A stretch of DNA of 64,000 nucleotides, taken from assembly GCF_963678635.1 (NCBI RefSeq), contig NC_087063.1:70145617-70209616 (forward strand). Direction: 5' to 3'. Shown here piece after piece: positions 45,961-58,000 of the stretch. The position numbers and the translations under genes are program-made. This DNA is from Symsagittifera roscoffensis (Eukaryota > Xenacoelomorpha > Acoela > Convolutidae). Every line of letters starts with the position of its first letter. The first letter of the stretch is position 1. The notes below the pieces were generated by a model that worked only from the letters and a program-made list of their open reading frames with translations, was not told where the DNA came from and did not search any database.

Positions 45961-46552
45961 TTTTAAATTTGTGTAAAGAAAAGATTTAGTATTTTTATGA
46001 TATTAGTGAGCTTATGAATGCTGTTATGTTTAGGTGATGAAGCTGGAACAACAGGGTGATTTATAATTACTAACCATTTATTGTCATGCTACTAATTTTT
46101 ATTTTGATTTTTCAATAAATATTTTTCAAACATGTTTTGTATAGTACTGCAGAATTTAGGAAAATGATCTGAGATCTTTTTATCAATCGTTATTGTATAT
46201 TAATAATTTTGTTTAGCGCCTGAAATGATTTTGAACATTGACTTCAAAATTTTATGTTTGCAAATGAAAATCTAAATTCATTGCTAGTAGTATTCTAAAT
46301 ACAAAAGTTTGTGTTGGCTTTTGCCGAACTATCATATAACTATATGGTAAGTTTCTACTTTGTCGTATGTCGTCTCTGGTTCGAGGTCTTCTTCCAATTC
46401 CGGGTAGTTCTGTTATCGTTCGGAATATTGGCTCTGATCTATTGAGTCGTAGAGACATTTCGATTAAATTATCGTCGTATAACATTTTGTAAATGTTTTG
46501 TCTAAATTCTAATCTATTATTGGTTAATTCTAAGCTATTAAGGTCTTGTTCG

Positions 46553-46570
46553 AGACTTATGGTCGCACCA
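46553..46570 (-). promoter_or_regulatory. Candidate primer-binding site
   Basis: Two bases inside the 5' LTR, the minus strand reads TGGTGCGACCATAAGTCT. It starts with TGG as expected for pairing with a tRNA CCA end. The + strand continues back into GTTCGAGAC, which resembles a T-arm. I could not name the tRNA, and the spacing from a standard T-loop is one base off. Confidence 0.5.
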
Positions 46571-46572
46571 GA

Positions 46573-46982
46573 TGAGTTAGGACCGATGGGTATAACTCAT
46601 AGAGTAATTTCGGATAGGGTACACCGTCTGCTCGTCACGCTATCTTATTTTCGGCCGGATAGATTCGTGCAACTTCTTAGTCTAATACCGATCCTAATCT
46701 TACTCTTATACTATCTAGTCTCAGGTTGTTTAACTAGTCTCTGCTAGGCTCAATAGATCTAGGGTATACTGGTTTATTGCGGCTGCTGAAGTACTCGGGA
46801 GAGTTCAACTAATTTCTAAGTTAAATTCAAATCTCTCTGGTGCTGAAATTACAAGTAATTTCAGCACTTACAAATAAGTGGATTGTTAGTCAGATGGATC
46901 ATGATTGGTTAATATTAAATACTTTACATTGGTAAAATATCTAATTTATCCAATCATAAAATGTAGTTTAGATCAGGTTCCA
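46573..46982 (-). repeat. 5' LTR, 410 bp
   Basis: Direct copy of 29117-29526 with the same TG/CA ends. It is the 5' LTR of the minus-strand element. TTTT at 46983-46986 outside it is the right half of the target duplication. Confidence 0.95.
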
Positions 46983-47668
46983 TTTTGATGTTTTTGTTCC
47001 GACTTTCGATACGAAAGTAACGGAATATTTGTGCTCGGGTGGGTTTTTTTTTCAGACAAATTTCGACTTGTTAACTAGCCGTTTTTGACTGAATTTTTAA
47101 TTATCATTCGAAAGCTATTGTTGTTCTGAACTTAAATTTGAAAAGATATTTCACCTGTGATCAATTTTCAAAATGTTGTGGGGATTTAAAGATGGCCATT
47201 TTGGCTATTTTAGCCAATTTGAGACAATTAACGCGCAATATATTTCGTGTGAAATCGTTTCAAATTGGTTCAAGGAAGCTTATATGCCATAATTGATTTG
47301 TTAATAGAAGCAAAATCTATCACTCTCTACTCAATATGGCGTGTGGGGGGATGTTTTTACAAAAATTCCCAAATTAAAAAAAAAATTAATTTTACTTTTT
47401 ACATTTAAAATTTTCATGTTGTTACTGCTCCATAGACCTTAAAAGGCAGTCGGAACATTCAGGGCTTCGCCTTAATACGAGCAGTCTTGTTAACATTAGG
47501 CCATGAAAAAGCCGCGATCAAAACTTTTCTACATGAACATTCGCTGTTTTTGGCCGTATAACAGAACAGAAAACAACCTCCCCCCTCCTCTCAGCCACGT
47601 TGAGAGCGACAAGTCACACTTATAATGAACTTCCCCTTAGTATAATGAGGATATGCATTCCATGCGCA
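46983..47668. other. Right flank of the retrotransposon, old dispersed repeat
   Basis: The sequence just outside the LTR, TTGATGTTTTTGTTCCGAC, is similar to 58778 onward in GILT intron 3. Around 47445-47500 the complement of the dispersed block TGTTCCGACTGCC (also at 61530 and 61795) occurs. The element therefore landed in repetitive DNA. No ORF is supported. Confidence 0.5.
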
Positions 47669-48038
47669 CAGTGGCGTGCTCAGAAACTTTGCGGACTTTT
47701 TTTTTAGGTCGACCAAATCGATTTTTCGAGCTCTCCAAAAATACTCTAAGGACCTCATTTTGTCAAAAATTTTCTGCGCCGCAGGCAAAAATTTCAAAGA
47801 ACAGGCCAAAAAAGGCCTTTTTGGGCACTTTTTGGAAAACTTTTAACTTTGACGAAACCATGCGTTTTTTTGGCGCGCGCTCCCCCCTCAAAATTAGTTA
47901 TATTGACGCCGAAAGCGCCATTAGAAAAATATTGACGTTGTTTAACCCAAAATGGATGTCATAAAGTTATACCAAAGGGGAGACCCTTTGGAAGAATTTG
48001 GCAACCAGAATTCAGGAAGGGGCGTTCGCCAGCCACCC

Positions 48039-48069
<31 letters not shown>

Positions 48070-48081
48070 GGCACGCTACTG
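47669..48081. mobile_element. hAT-like miniature element, diverged copy
   Basis: Ends are CAGTGGCGTGC and its near-complement GCACGCTACTG. Internal modules (GGCGCGCGCTCCCCCCTCAA, CTGCGCCGCAGGC, CGAGCTCTCCAAAAA) are shared in inverted order with 51191-51622. A run of about 13 C and a (CT)n tract lie near the right end (48037-48069). No clear 8-bp target duplication is seen. The ORF at 47653-47964 is just element sequence. Confidence 0.6.
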
Positions 48082-49605
48082 TGATGCACAAAAGCTTTTT
48101 TCTCAAAGTCGATATTTCCAAATTGATAAACTATTGGCTTCTGAGCAATTAAATCAGACCAAATTCTATTTATGCAAAGGGCTCGGGAATTTGGGGGTTG
48201 GCTTCTTGGGCATCTTGAACTTCTTCCTTTAAAGTAGTGGTAGATGATTCAATTTACTATGTAAATTCAAAAACTATGTCAACGGCAACGGGGCTTCAAT
48301 ATGATATCACAATTTACCCCATGCGAGCTTTCCTTGTGGTACTTGAGATCGGGGAAGAAAAAGAGACCATAGTTTTTTCGTCCCAATTTCAAGCACTTTT
48401 GCTAAATTTTATCTTGAAAACAGAAAATTTGGACCAAATTTTCTCAACACTGAAACAAATTATCCGAAACAACGTTTTGAGACTCAAATCAGGATGAAAA
48501 GGGTTTTGATAATGATAGAAAAATCCAATATCAGATACCAGGTACCAATCTTCCAGCTACTAGAATTGTATATTTTAACCATGACACATTGTGTTTCAGT
48601 AACTTCCCAATTTCAAAATTAGTTAATTATTCTATTTTAAAAAACGTCAGCAATCATTTAAAATTCTAAGCCAAAGTTTTTAAGTTCATGAACTGCCATT
48701 TTGTAACAATTACTTGGCATTTGTAATTTCTTGTAATCATTTAAAAAATCTTTTGAAGGAACCAACAATTATTAAGAAACCAAAAAAATGGGTTTCTGAA
48801 TTGTTAGTCGATTTCGCAACAGGCCCAAAACGGTATAGTCGTGACCACTTTTACTTGATTTTTGCCGATGTGCAATCCACAGAAAAGTGACAAAAATATT
48901 TTTTAGCTAACAAATCCAAAATCAGCAAAAGTTGCAGAGACCAAAAAAAATGCGGAAAACAAAGAACTTGGTGGAATCCATGAACAAATATTTATTCATG
49001 CGGGCAGTCGCTTCCGTTGTCGCAGATTCCGCACTTTGTACAAGAAATCCGCGTTTTGTGAACAGGATTCGCATTCTGTAAGCATAATCGGGTAATAGTC
49101 ATCAGAAACCGCGCAAATTGACAGTCTCCACTGATGCTTGCTGCATCCACCTAGAAGTTATTGGAAGATGGCATCACTCATATGCGAAGGAACGAATGCG
49201 CGAAAAAAATCCTAGCAGATTTTAGTTATCTAAATTTGGAAAAAAAACGTGAAAACCTGAAAGTTAATAAACATTTCCAGGGACTTCATATTGATACAGG
49301 CCAAATAGAAAAACGGAAGAAATATGCAACATTTTCAAATTTTTCAAATTTTCAAATTTTGTGTTTCAAGGGTTTCGTTATGAAGGTTGCAAAGCATTGC
49401 TTCATTTAATTCATTTTAACTGAATGGCAATTGATTCTTTTTCAAAGATGACATTTGGCTAATCTTGTTTTCGGTCCTTGTTCCACGCGTTTTTGCCCAT
49501 TTGGTCTTTTGCGCATGAGAATGGCCCCGGATGTATGTATTGAACTTAATAACGAGTTAAGCAAATAAATTGAAGACATTTTTGTGGGAAACTATTAATA
49601 CACCC

Positions 49606-50520
49606 GGGTTGACCAAAAATGCTTAATATACAGTTCTCATAAACGGAAAAAAAATTTTCATACAATTCCATACAATTCCATACGTACAAAAAATTGTATG
49701 AAATCTCGAAACTTAACATTTTCCCATAAATGGAAATTGTATAATAGGTGTTTTCTCCATATACCAAAAAGTTAGTTTTTTGCTTCTAAATTCGATTTCT
49801 GAAACATTTTGGGTTGTGTTTGCAACCGAAAAAAAAGTGGCAAAGACCTTGATTGCTCAAAGCACCAAAAGTTGGACGGTCTTACTTTTACAATGCGTAA
49901 AAAACAACCTGAATTGTCTTCCAGCTGTCTTTCACAAATGATATAACAAAAGTAACAAATTTAAATTTTTGGCAAATGTTTTCAAATATAATTTTTTTAA
50001 AGTCTTGATTTTCATATTATCAGACATTGATTAAGGCATACATAAATACGCCATACAAAAGAAATAAAAGTTATCAGCGTTTCTCATAACAAAATTTTAA
50101 GTGAAAGAAAAAAAAACAATTTTACCGTATTTAGGACTAATGAAAATTTTTCCGAAAGTGTTTTTTGCGCACAAAACTCCACTTGCGGTTGAAAAAAAAC
50201 ATAATTTTGGGGCAAACTTTCAAATTTTTTGTGTCGCCATCAAAAACGGCCAGTCATACAATTTCCGTATATGGAAATTGTATGGTAAACATTTTTTTCA
50301 AAAAAAAGTTAAATCAGTTTTTTTTCTGCCACCAGTCTGTTCAACTGTTCTCAAAAAGCCGCAGAAATGGTTTAATTTTTTTTTCGAATCTTTTTCGAAA
50401 ATGTATGAAAATTGTATGACAAGCATTTTCTCTGTACACTTGATGTATGAATTTGTATGGTAATAAGTTTTGTTGTATGGAATTGTATGACAAGCATTTT
50501 CGGTGTATGGAGGTCAACCC
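49606..50520. mobile_element. Non-autonomous element, GGGTTGACC ends, copy A
   Basis: Terminal inverted repeats are GGGTTGACCAAAAATGCTT and the complement of CAAGCATTTTCGGTGTATGG plus AGGTCAACCC. The interior has repeated CATACAATTCCATA / TATGGAATTGTATG blocks near both ends and a central AT-rich core. There is no transposase. The family is also present at 52684-53802 and, diverged and inverted, at 8840-9498. The 8137-8830 palindrome carries related end sequences. Confidence 0.65.
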
Positions 50521-51182
50521 AGGCAATTTCAAATACGGAATCTGCAACAAACTGCTTTAATCGCTCATTGCAAATTACACGGGAAAACTAAAGTGGTGAC
50601 AAATGTATGTTACAAATTGTTGTTAGAAAGTTCCTCAACCTTTTGGTAAAATGATTTCAATCACAATTTCAACTATGTTTGAAGGCTTGTCTTCAAATTC
50701 CAGGGTTCCAGACACTCCAAAGATGCGTGTACTCAGAACCTCGTAGTGTTTTTACAAATTTACTGAATGATTTTGCGCTTGTGATTCATTGCTACAGTTT
50801 TACTAGCTAATGGCTGGACAATTGCAATAAGATTAGGGATACCTTCATGTAATCACTATTTAGTTTGAAAAATTGAATCAGAATCTCAGATCATAAAATT
50901 CAAAAACAGCAAAAACATCGAAAATAACTCGGAAAGTGCTGCTTGGATATTGTGCTCCTCGGAAGCTACTATTAGAGAGTAATCTGTGTATTTCGAACGA
51001 AACGAAAACTGAAAAACTGTGATGTGGGCAAATGACCCAACAATTTCACCTTCTTTGGATCTGGAACCGCGCTATGTTAAGTTTTTGCTCAGCGCGTTTT
51101 CCCTTTACTCGTAGCTGATTTTGGGCTATTTTTATGGAACATTGCTAGAAAGTTATGCCAATATTAATTGCAACACACCAAT

Positions 51183-51630
51183 GTAGGAATCAGGGGCGGA
51201 TTTAGGGGGGCGGGGGGGGCGGACGCCCATCCTCTCAGGGATTCGACCCCCTGCCGACCCAAAGGGTCCCCCTTTGATACTTTTTCAGAAAACCATTTTT
51301 GGCCGACCGACCCTAAAATTTTTCTAAAGGCGCCTTTGGCGCCAATAAATACTATTTTTGAGGGGGAGCGCGCGCCAAAAAAAACGCAATTTTTTGTCAA
51401 CATTTTTCAAAAAGTGCCCAAAAACGGCTTTTTTTACTGTTTTTTTTTTTAAATTAGCCTGCGGCGCAGAAAATTTTGCCAAAAATAGGGTCAAAACAGT
51501 GCTTTGGGAGAGCTCGAAAAATAAATTTGGTTGACCTAAAAAAAAAGGTCGTCTGAAAATTTTTTTGAAAATCCGAACCCCCCCCCCCCCCCCTCCGAGA
51601 AAATCCTAGATCCGCGCCCCTGGTAGGAAT
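51183..51630. mobile_element. hAT-like MITE with 8-bp target duplication
   Basis: The 432-bp element 51191-51622 has ends CAGGGGCGGATTTAG and the complement of CTAGATCCGCGCCCCTG. It is flanked by a perfect 8-bp duplication GTAGGAAT (51183-51190, 51623-51630). CAGGGG-type ends with 8-bp duplications are the signature of hAT transposons. The interior holds a C-rich run of about 15 (51579-51593) and no transposase. It inserted after the 48621/51701 duplication, because copy B has an empty site near 54480. Confidence 0.85.
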
Positions 51631-51700
51631 TATGACATTTGATGGTGGAAAATAGAACGATATTTTTGTACTAATTAGTACAAAATTTTTGTACAAAATA

Positions 51701-54543
51701 AGTTAATTATTCTTTTTTAAAAAACGTCAGCAATCATTTAAAATTCTAAGCCAAAATTTTTAAGTTCATGAACTGCCATTTTGTAACAATTACTTGGCAT
51801 TTGTAATTTCTTGTAATCATTTAAAAAACCTTTTGAAGGAACCAACAATTATTAAGAAACCAAAAAAATGGGTTTCTGAATTGTTAGTCGATTTCGCAAC
51901 AGGCTGAAAACGGTATAGTCGTGGCCACTTTTACTTGATTTTTGCCGATGTGCAATCCACAGAAAAGTGATTAAAATATTTTTTAGCTATTAAATCCAAA
52001 ATCAGCAAAAAGGCAGAGACGGGGAAAAATGCGGAAAACAAAGATCTTGGTGGAATCTATAAACTAAAATTTATTCATGCGGGCAGTCGCTGCCGTTGTC
52101 GCAGATTCCGCTTTTTGTACAAGAAATCCGAGTTTTGTGAACAGGATTCGCATTCTGTAAGCATAATGGGGAAAAAGTCTTCAGAAACCGCGCAAATTGA
52201 CTGACTCCACTGACGCTTGCTGCATCCACCTAGAAGTTATTGGAAGATGGCATCACTCATATGCGAAGGAACGAATGCGCGAAAAAAATCCTAGCAGATT
52301 TTAGTTATCTAAATTTGGAAAAAAACGTGAAAACCTGAAAGTTAAAAAACATTTCCAGGGACTTCATATTGATACAGGCCAAATAGAAAAACGGAAGAAA
52401 TATGCAACATTTTCAAATTTTTCAAATTTTCAAATTTTGTGTTTCAAGGGTTTCGTTATGAAGGTTGCAAAGCATTGCTTCATTTAATTCATTTTAACTG
52501 AATGGCAATTGATTCTTTTTAAAAGATGACATTTGGCTAACCTTGTTTTCAGTCCTTGTTCCACGCGTTTTTGCCCATTTGGTCTGTTGCGCATGAGAAT
52601 GGCCCCGGATGTATGTATTGAACTTAATAACGAGTTAAGCAAACAAATTGAAGACATTTTTGTGGGAAACTATTAATACACCCGGGTTGATCAAAATTGC
52701 TTAACATACAGTTCTCATAAATGGGAAATTTCTTTTCATACAATTCCATAAAAATCCATACAATTCCATACGTACAAAAATTTTTATGAAATCTCGAAAA
52801 TTAACATTTTTCCATAAATGGAAATTGTATAATAGGTGTTTTCTCCATATACCAAAAAATTGTTTTTTGCTTCTAAATTCAATTTCTGAAAAATTTTGGG
52901 TTGTGTTTGCAACCGAACACAAGTGGCAAAGACCTTGGTTGCTCAAAGCACCAAAAGTTGGACGGTCTTACATTTACAATGCGTAAAAAATGACCTGAAT
53001 TGTCTTCCAGCTGTCTTTCACAACAAATGATATAACAAAAGTAACAAATTTTATTTTTTGGCAAATGTTTTCAAGGATGATTATTTTAAATTCTTGATTT
53101 TTCAAATTATCAGACTTTGATCAAGGCATACATAAATACGCCATAAAAAAGAAATAAGAATTTTCAGCGTTTTTCCTAAAAAAATTTCAAGTGAAAAGAA
53201 AAAAAAAACAATTTTATCGTATCTAGGACTAATGAAATTTTTTCCGAAAGTGTTTTTTTGCGTACAAAATTCGATTTTTTTAAAGTCTTGATTTTCAAAT
53301 TATCAGACATTGATTAAGGCATACATAAATACGCCATACAAAAGAAATAAAAGTTATCAGCGTTTCTCATAACAAAATTTTAAGTGAAAGAAAAAAAAAA
53401 CAATTTTACCGTATTTAGGACTAATGAAATTTTTTCCGAAAGTGTTTTTTGCGCACAAAACTCCACTTGCGGTTGAAAAAAACATAATTTTGGGGCAACT
53501 TTTCAAATTTTTTGTGTCGCCATCAAAAAATGCCAGTCATACAATTTCCGTATATGGAAATTGTATGGTAAACATTTTTTTCAAAAAAAAGTTAAATCAT
53601 TTTTTTTCTGCCACCAGTCTGTTCAACTGTTCTCAAAAAGCCGCAGAAATGGTTTAATTTTTTTTTGGAATCTTTTTCGAAAATGTATGAAAATTGTATG
53701 ACAAGCATTTTCTCCATACACTTGATGTATGAATTTCTATGGTAATAAGTTTTGTTGTATGGAATTGTATGACAAGCATTTTCGGTGTATGGAGGTCAAC
53801 CCAGGCAATTTCAAATACGGAATCTGCAACAAACTGCTTTAATCGCTCATTGCAGATTACACGGGAAAACTAAAGTGGTGACAAATGTATGTTACAAATT
53901 GTTGTTAGAAAGTTCCTCAACCTTTTGGTAAAATGATTTCAATCACAATTTCAACTATGTTTGAAGGTTTGTCTTCAAATTCCAGGGTTCCAGACACTCC
54001 AAAGATTTGTGTACTCAGAACCTCGTAATTTTTTTTTTTACAAAATTACTGTATGATTTTGCGCTTGCGATTCATTGCTACAGTTTTACTAGCTAAGGGC
54101 TGGAAAAAATGAGCTGAAACTTGCAATAAAATTATAGATACCTTCATGTAATCACTATTGAGTTGAGAAATTGAATCAGAATCTCAGATCATAAAATTCA
54201 AAAACAGCAGCAACATCGATAATAACTCGGAAGGTGCTGCTTGGATATTGTGCTCCTCGGAAGCTACTGTCAGATAGTAATCTGTGTTTTTCGGACGAAA
54301 TGAAAACTGAAAAACGGTGATATGTGCAAATGATCCAACAATTTCACCTTCTTTGGATCTGGAACCGCGCTATGTTAAGTTTTTGCTCAGCGCGTTTTCC
54401 CTTTACTCGTAGCTGATTTTGGACTAATTTTTACGGAAGATTGCTAGAAAGTAATGCCAATATTAATTGCAACACACCAATGTAGGCATGTTGATTGAAA
54501 CTATGACATTTGATGGTGGAAAATAGAGCGATATTTTTGTATT
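51701..54543 (+). repeat. Segmental duplication unit B, about 2.84 kb
   Basis: Direct copy of 48621-51672 lacking the hAT-like insertion. Within it an additional tandem duplication of about 200 bp occurs: 53087-53280 is repeated from 53285, both with the ATCAGAC, AAGGCATACATAAATACGCC block. Confidence 0.85.
52684..53802. mobile_element. Non-autonomous element, GGGTTGACC ends, copy B
   Basis: Counterpart of 49606-50520 carried within duplication unit B. It is about 200 bp longer because of an internal tandem duplication (53087-53480). Confidence 0.65.
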
Positions 54544-55054
54544 GAAGCTGCCTCTTGATACCGTTTTTAAATATACATTATTTTAAAAGCCGTGCAAAGT
54601 ATGCACAGCATCGTGTACTCGTACATTTCAACATGTATTAAAAAACAGTTATCAATTTGTGTATTGTTTTGTCCATCGCCGCCAATGTAATATTAACACA
54701 AAATGAAACGATAAGCGAACATTTTTTTTTGCATATGTTAATTTCCGAATTCAAAGATTTACTGCTGTTTTTCCAGAAAATATTGACATACTATTACTAA
54801 TGGTATACTAAACAACTTTACATCTAGCTTTCGAAAACTTGACAGGGAGCTGAAATAATGCGGAAACGTCGTGAAAACAATAGCAAACGAGTTGCCTTTG
54901 TGTCGTTATGTTTGGCCGAAAAACGCGGCTGAACAAAAGTTTTTGGACGAAGTTTAGAATGAACACTCTTTTGTTAGGATATCCGCGAGAAATTAAACAA
55001 ACATCCAACTGTGTTATCTTGAAAGTCAACTTAGCTCAAATCATTCTGCCAGCC

Positions 55055-55087
55055 ATGATGTTCTCTTGTGTAGTTGCAGCTCTCTTG
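55055..55087 (+). CDS. GILT: GILT-like exon 1 (signal peptide)
   Basis: Encodes MMFSCVVAALL and ends TTG before the strong donor GTAAGT (55088). The hydrophobic run continues across the junction into exon 2 (VFLDISG). I chose the ATG at 55055 because it gives a compact signal peptide. The frame is open upstream to 54908. Confidence 0.75.
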
Positions 55088-58000
55088 GTAAGTTTCACAA
55101 CCATCATAGTATAGTGCCTTTGAGAATTTTTATAGCTATTTAACTAAGTTAAGCTAATTTTAAAAATTTGTTAAATTATCTCGATGACAAACTTTATAAT
55201 TTATCACCGAAAAATTTTAGCCAGAACTCACTAAGTGAACATGGAGACAACGAGAAAATGTCCAAAAGACGCTAGATCTACATAATTGTTTTATGTTGGG
55301 TTTGTTCCATTAAATTGGATCCAATAAGTTTAGTGAAAGTGATATTATTTTTAGTTCGTGATTCAAATTAATTTTTGTATTTGTTTTTAATTTTTCATTT
55401 AATCAGTTTTGTTGGCTTGAAAATTATAATTTTCGCAGTAGCAGGTGTAGGCGATTGTTTCTTTTCAGGTGTTCCTGGACATCAGTGGATCTTCAGGGGC
55501 CGATGTCATAAAGAAGGGTCCTTTCAAGCTTGGCAATGAAACTTGTGCGTACAATTTGGAGCTGACTGTGTTCTTTGAGGCAGGGTGTCCGGATTCGAAT
55601 CACTTCTTCTCGAGTGTGCTCAGACCCCAGTACCAGTCTTTCTCGCCAGTGTTGTCGCTGGACCTCATTCCATGGGGCAACGCTAAAGTTGGTGACCAGA
55701 ACACTTAGTGATCAGCATTTATTGAGTTGTTTGAAATATTAAAAAAGGATTGCGCTAATGTTGAAAAATTGAGTAACAAACCCGGGTCGAAATCCCGCTC
55801 AAAAACCGCTCAAGATATGAGCGGTTTGAGCGGTTTTTCAGCAAGATTTGAGCGGTTTGAGCGGTTTGGGCAGTTTTTTTGGAAAAACCGCTCAAACCGC
55901 TCAAATCTTGCTTAAAAAAATGCTCAAAAACCGCTCATTTCTTTACTTGTCAAATATCTATTAGTTATTGACATGAGATTAACCGAGGTTCAAAACAGGC
56001 TCAAAATTGTTGTCTTCTTTAATCAGGGCGGATTTAAGGGTGCGGGGGCGGACGCTTCTTCTCACCCGCAGGGATTCGACCCCCTGCCGACCCAAAGGGT
56101 CCCCCTTTGGTACTTTTTAAGAAATCCATTTTTGGCCGACCGACCCTAAAATTTTTCTAAAGGCGACTTTGGCGCCAATATATACTAATTTTGAGGGGGG
56201 AGCGCGCGCCGAAAAAACGCGATTTTCTGGTCAAAATTTTCCAAAAAGTGCCTAAAGACGCCTTTTTGTGGACAGTTTTTTCAAAATTTTGCCTGCGGCC
56301 CAGAAAATTTGGCCGAAACGGAAGATCTCAAAAAATCCCCACCTCCTCGAGAAAATCCTAGATCCGCCCCTGTCTTTAACCCTCTCAATAAACTTGAAAA
56401 AAAATTCTATAATTTTTTGTGATTTTGTAATTTGGCTTTCAGAGCTTCAACCTCGGATATGGACAGTATGCCTTTGCCAGTCAACACGGAATGCAAGAAG
56501 TGCGCTCCAACATGTTTATGGTTAGTCAACATTTTTCCAGAAACTTTTTTTCTCAATTGGTTCTCAATTGACCCGACGTGCCAGGAACATTGAACGTAAA
56601 TGACCCATGTTTTGACTTTTGATGACTCCGAAAGTCAAAAGTTATCCCAGAACCCAAGCCATATTTTACGTTTTCTTCGTTTGAAAAAGTATAGAACTAC
56701 ATTTTGAAATTTTTCTTCGGATTTTTTGAATTCACCATCAATATTGTTTAAACTCATTTTTGTATCTAAATTTAAAAAATCGAAGATGGCATCGAAAAAA
56801 AAGTCAAAAAGTAAACAAGATAAGGATGAAATTGGAGAGGAAATTGCAGAATTAGTTGCCAAAATTCAACTTATAGAGGGCGACAGACGGGCTTTCATCG
56901 AGAGTTCCGATTTCACTTCCAAGAGCAACGATGCCAAAATAAGTGCTTTGAGGGCTGAAAATAAAGAACTGGCCAATAAATTCAGAAAAAGCACTACTTG
57001 TGATGACGAAACATTAAACAAGGTCTTCAAAGGTCACGACATGAAGAAAGAAGCTTTTAAAAACAAAGAGCCTGATGACACTATAGATGAGTTACACAAT
57101 AAAAAGTGTGACCAAATTAAGAAACTGAATTATGCCCAGTATTTGACCAAAAAGAAGGACAAAGAGCTAAGCGATCTGGTTGAAAGGATGAAAAAACTGC
57201 ACGAAATAGCCGACAGGTCAAACCGTCGAGACGCGTTGCCGACTTCACAGAAATCCAAGAACCGAATGATTCAAACCGACATCGAAAAATATAAGCTTCG
57301 GAATACCGAAGTTGACGAAGTTCAGAACTTTTTCTTCAAAATTGTGCAGAGTTTGCGAGAAGAAAACAAAATGTATTTAACAAATTTGGAAGACCTCGAT
57401 AATCAAATAGAAGAAAATGAAGACGAATTGAGAGGTTTGCAGGACTTGCATCGAGACGCCGAACAGTCGAAGGAATTCGCAAAAATGGACTTGCAAATGC
57501 AAGACCAGAAAGCTCAGGGAGCGAAGAAAATACGCGAAAAACAGAAAAGTAACTTAAAGAGAGTTTCGGATAAACGGGAAAGCGAATTAGAGCACCTAGA
57601 AGGATTGGTTCAGGAAGAACAACGAGCAGGTGCAAATCACTTTGACGAGGATTTGGAAGAGCGGAAAAAGACCAACTGGACGAAAGCCGAGGAAACCGAA
57701 CAGAGGCTAAGCAACATTGAAAAAGTGAATCAAAGAGTGAAAGACAAAACTGGTTTGTATTCAAATGAAGATGCGATCAATCATTTCAAGAGTCAGTACG
57801 ATACCAAAGACGCCCTCGAAAGCCAAATTGATAAAAACTCTGAAGACATCAACGATATGAGAAGCAGAAAACAGAGTTTGCGGGATACTTATGAAGAATT
57901 GAGATACATGGACGATATGGCTTCCAATAGAGTAAGTGTAGTTGGCTCGGAAGACGAATACAGTGATGAAAACTACGACTTTGACAAGGCTCGGATCTCG

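Larger units (their letters stand above)
45325..46552 (-). promoter_or_regulatory. 5' leader of the retrotransposon with internal repeats
   Basis: About 1.2 kb between the primer-binding region and the first ORF. It holds two kinds of internal repeats, at 45420-45800 and 45840-45960. A 77-codon frame (46485-46252, minus; MLYDDNLIEMSLRLNRSEPI) lies close to the 5' end and might be a leader peptide, without further support. Repeats in this position recall the insulator array in the Drosophila gypsy leader, but that is analogy only. Confidence 0.5.
29117..46982 (-). mobile_element. Full-length 17.9-kb Ty3/gypsy LTR retrotransposon with env-like module
   Basis: The element is bounded by direct 410-bp LTRs that begin TG and end CA and differ at only three positions (29156, 29160, 29190 against the right copy), so insertion is recent. 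Coding is entirely on the minus strand. The order is a basic 155-residue ORF, Gag-protease, RT-RNase H, integrase, two small hydrophobic ORFs, a methionine-free open frame, a signal-peptide ORF, an env-like ORF and a 3' ORF. Domain order PR-RT-RH-IN is that of Ty3/gypsy (Metaviridae). At 17.9 kb it is much longer than the usual 5-10 kb, from a huge Gag and a roughly 5-kb accessory/env region. One in-frame stop and several frame changes suggest this copy is defective, or depends on recoding, or contains sequence errors. Confidence 0.93.
48621..51672 (+). repeat. Segmental duplication unit A, about 3.05 kb
   Basis: Starts AGTTAATTATTCTATTTTAA and matches 51701-54543 along its whole length, apart from a hAT-like insertion at 51191-51622 that only this copy carries. 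It contains the GGGTTGACC element (49606-50520) and the repeated AAATTTTTCAAATTTTCAAA tract near 49335. Sequence identity is high, but with more changes than the 2.05-kb duplication. Confidence 0.85.
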
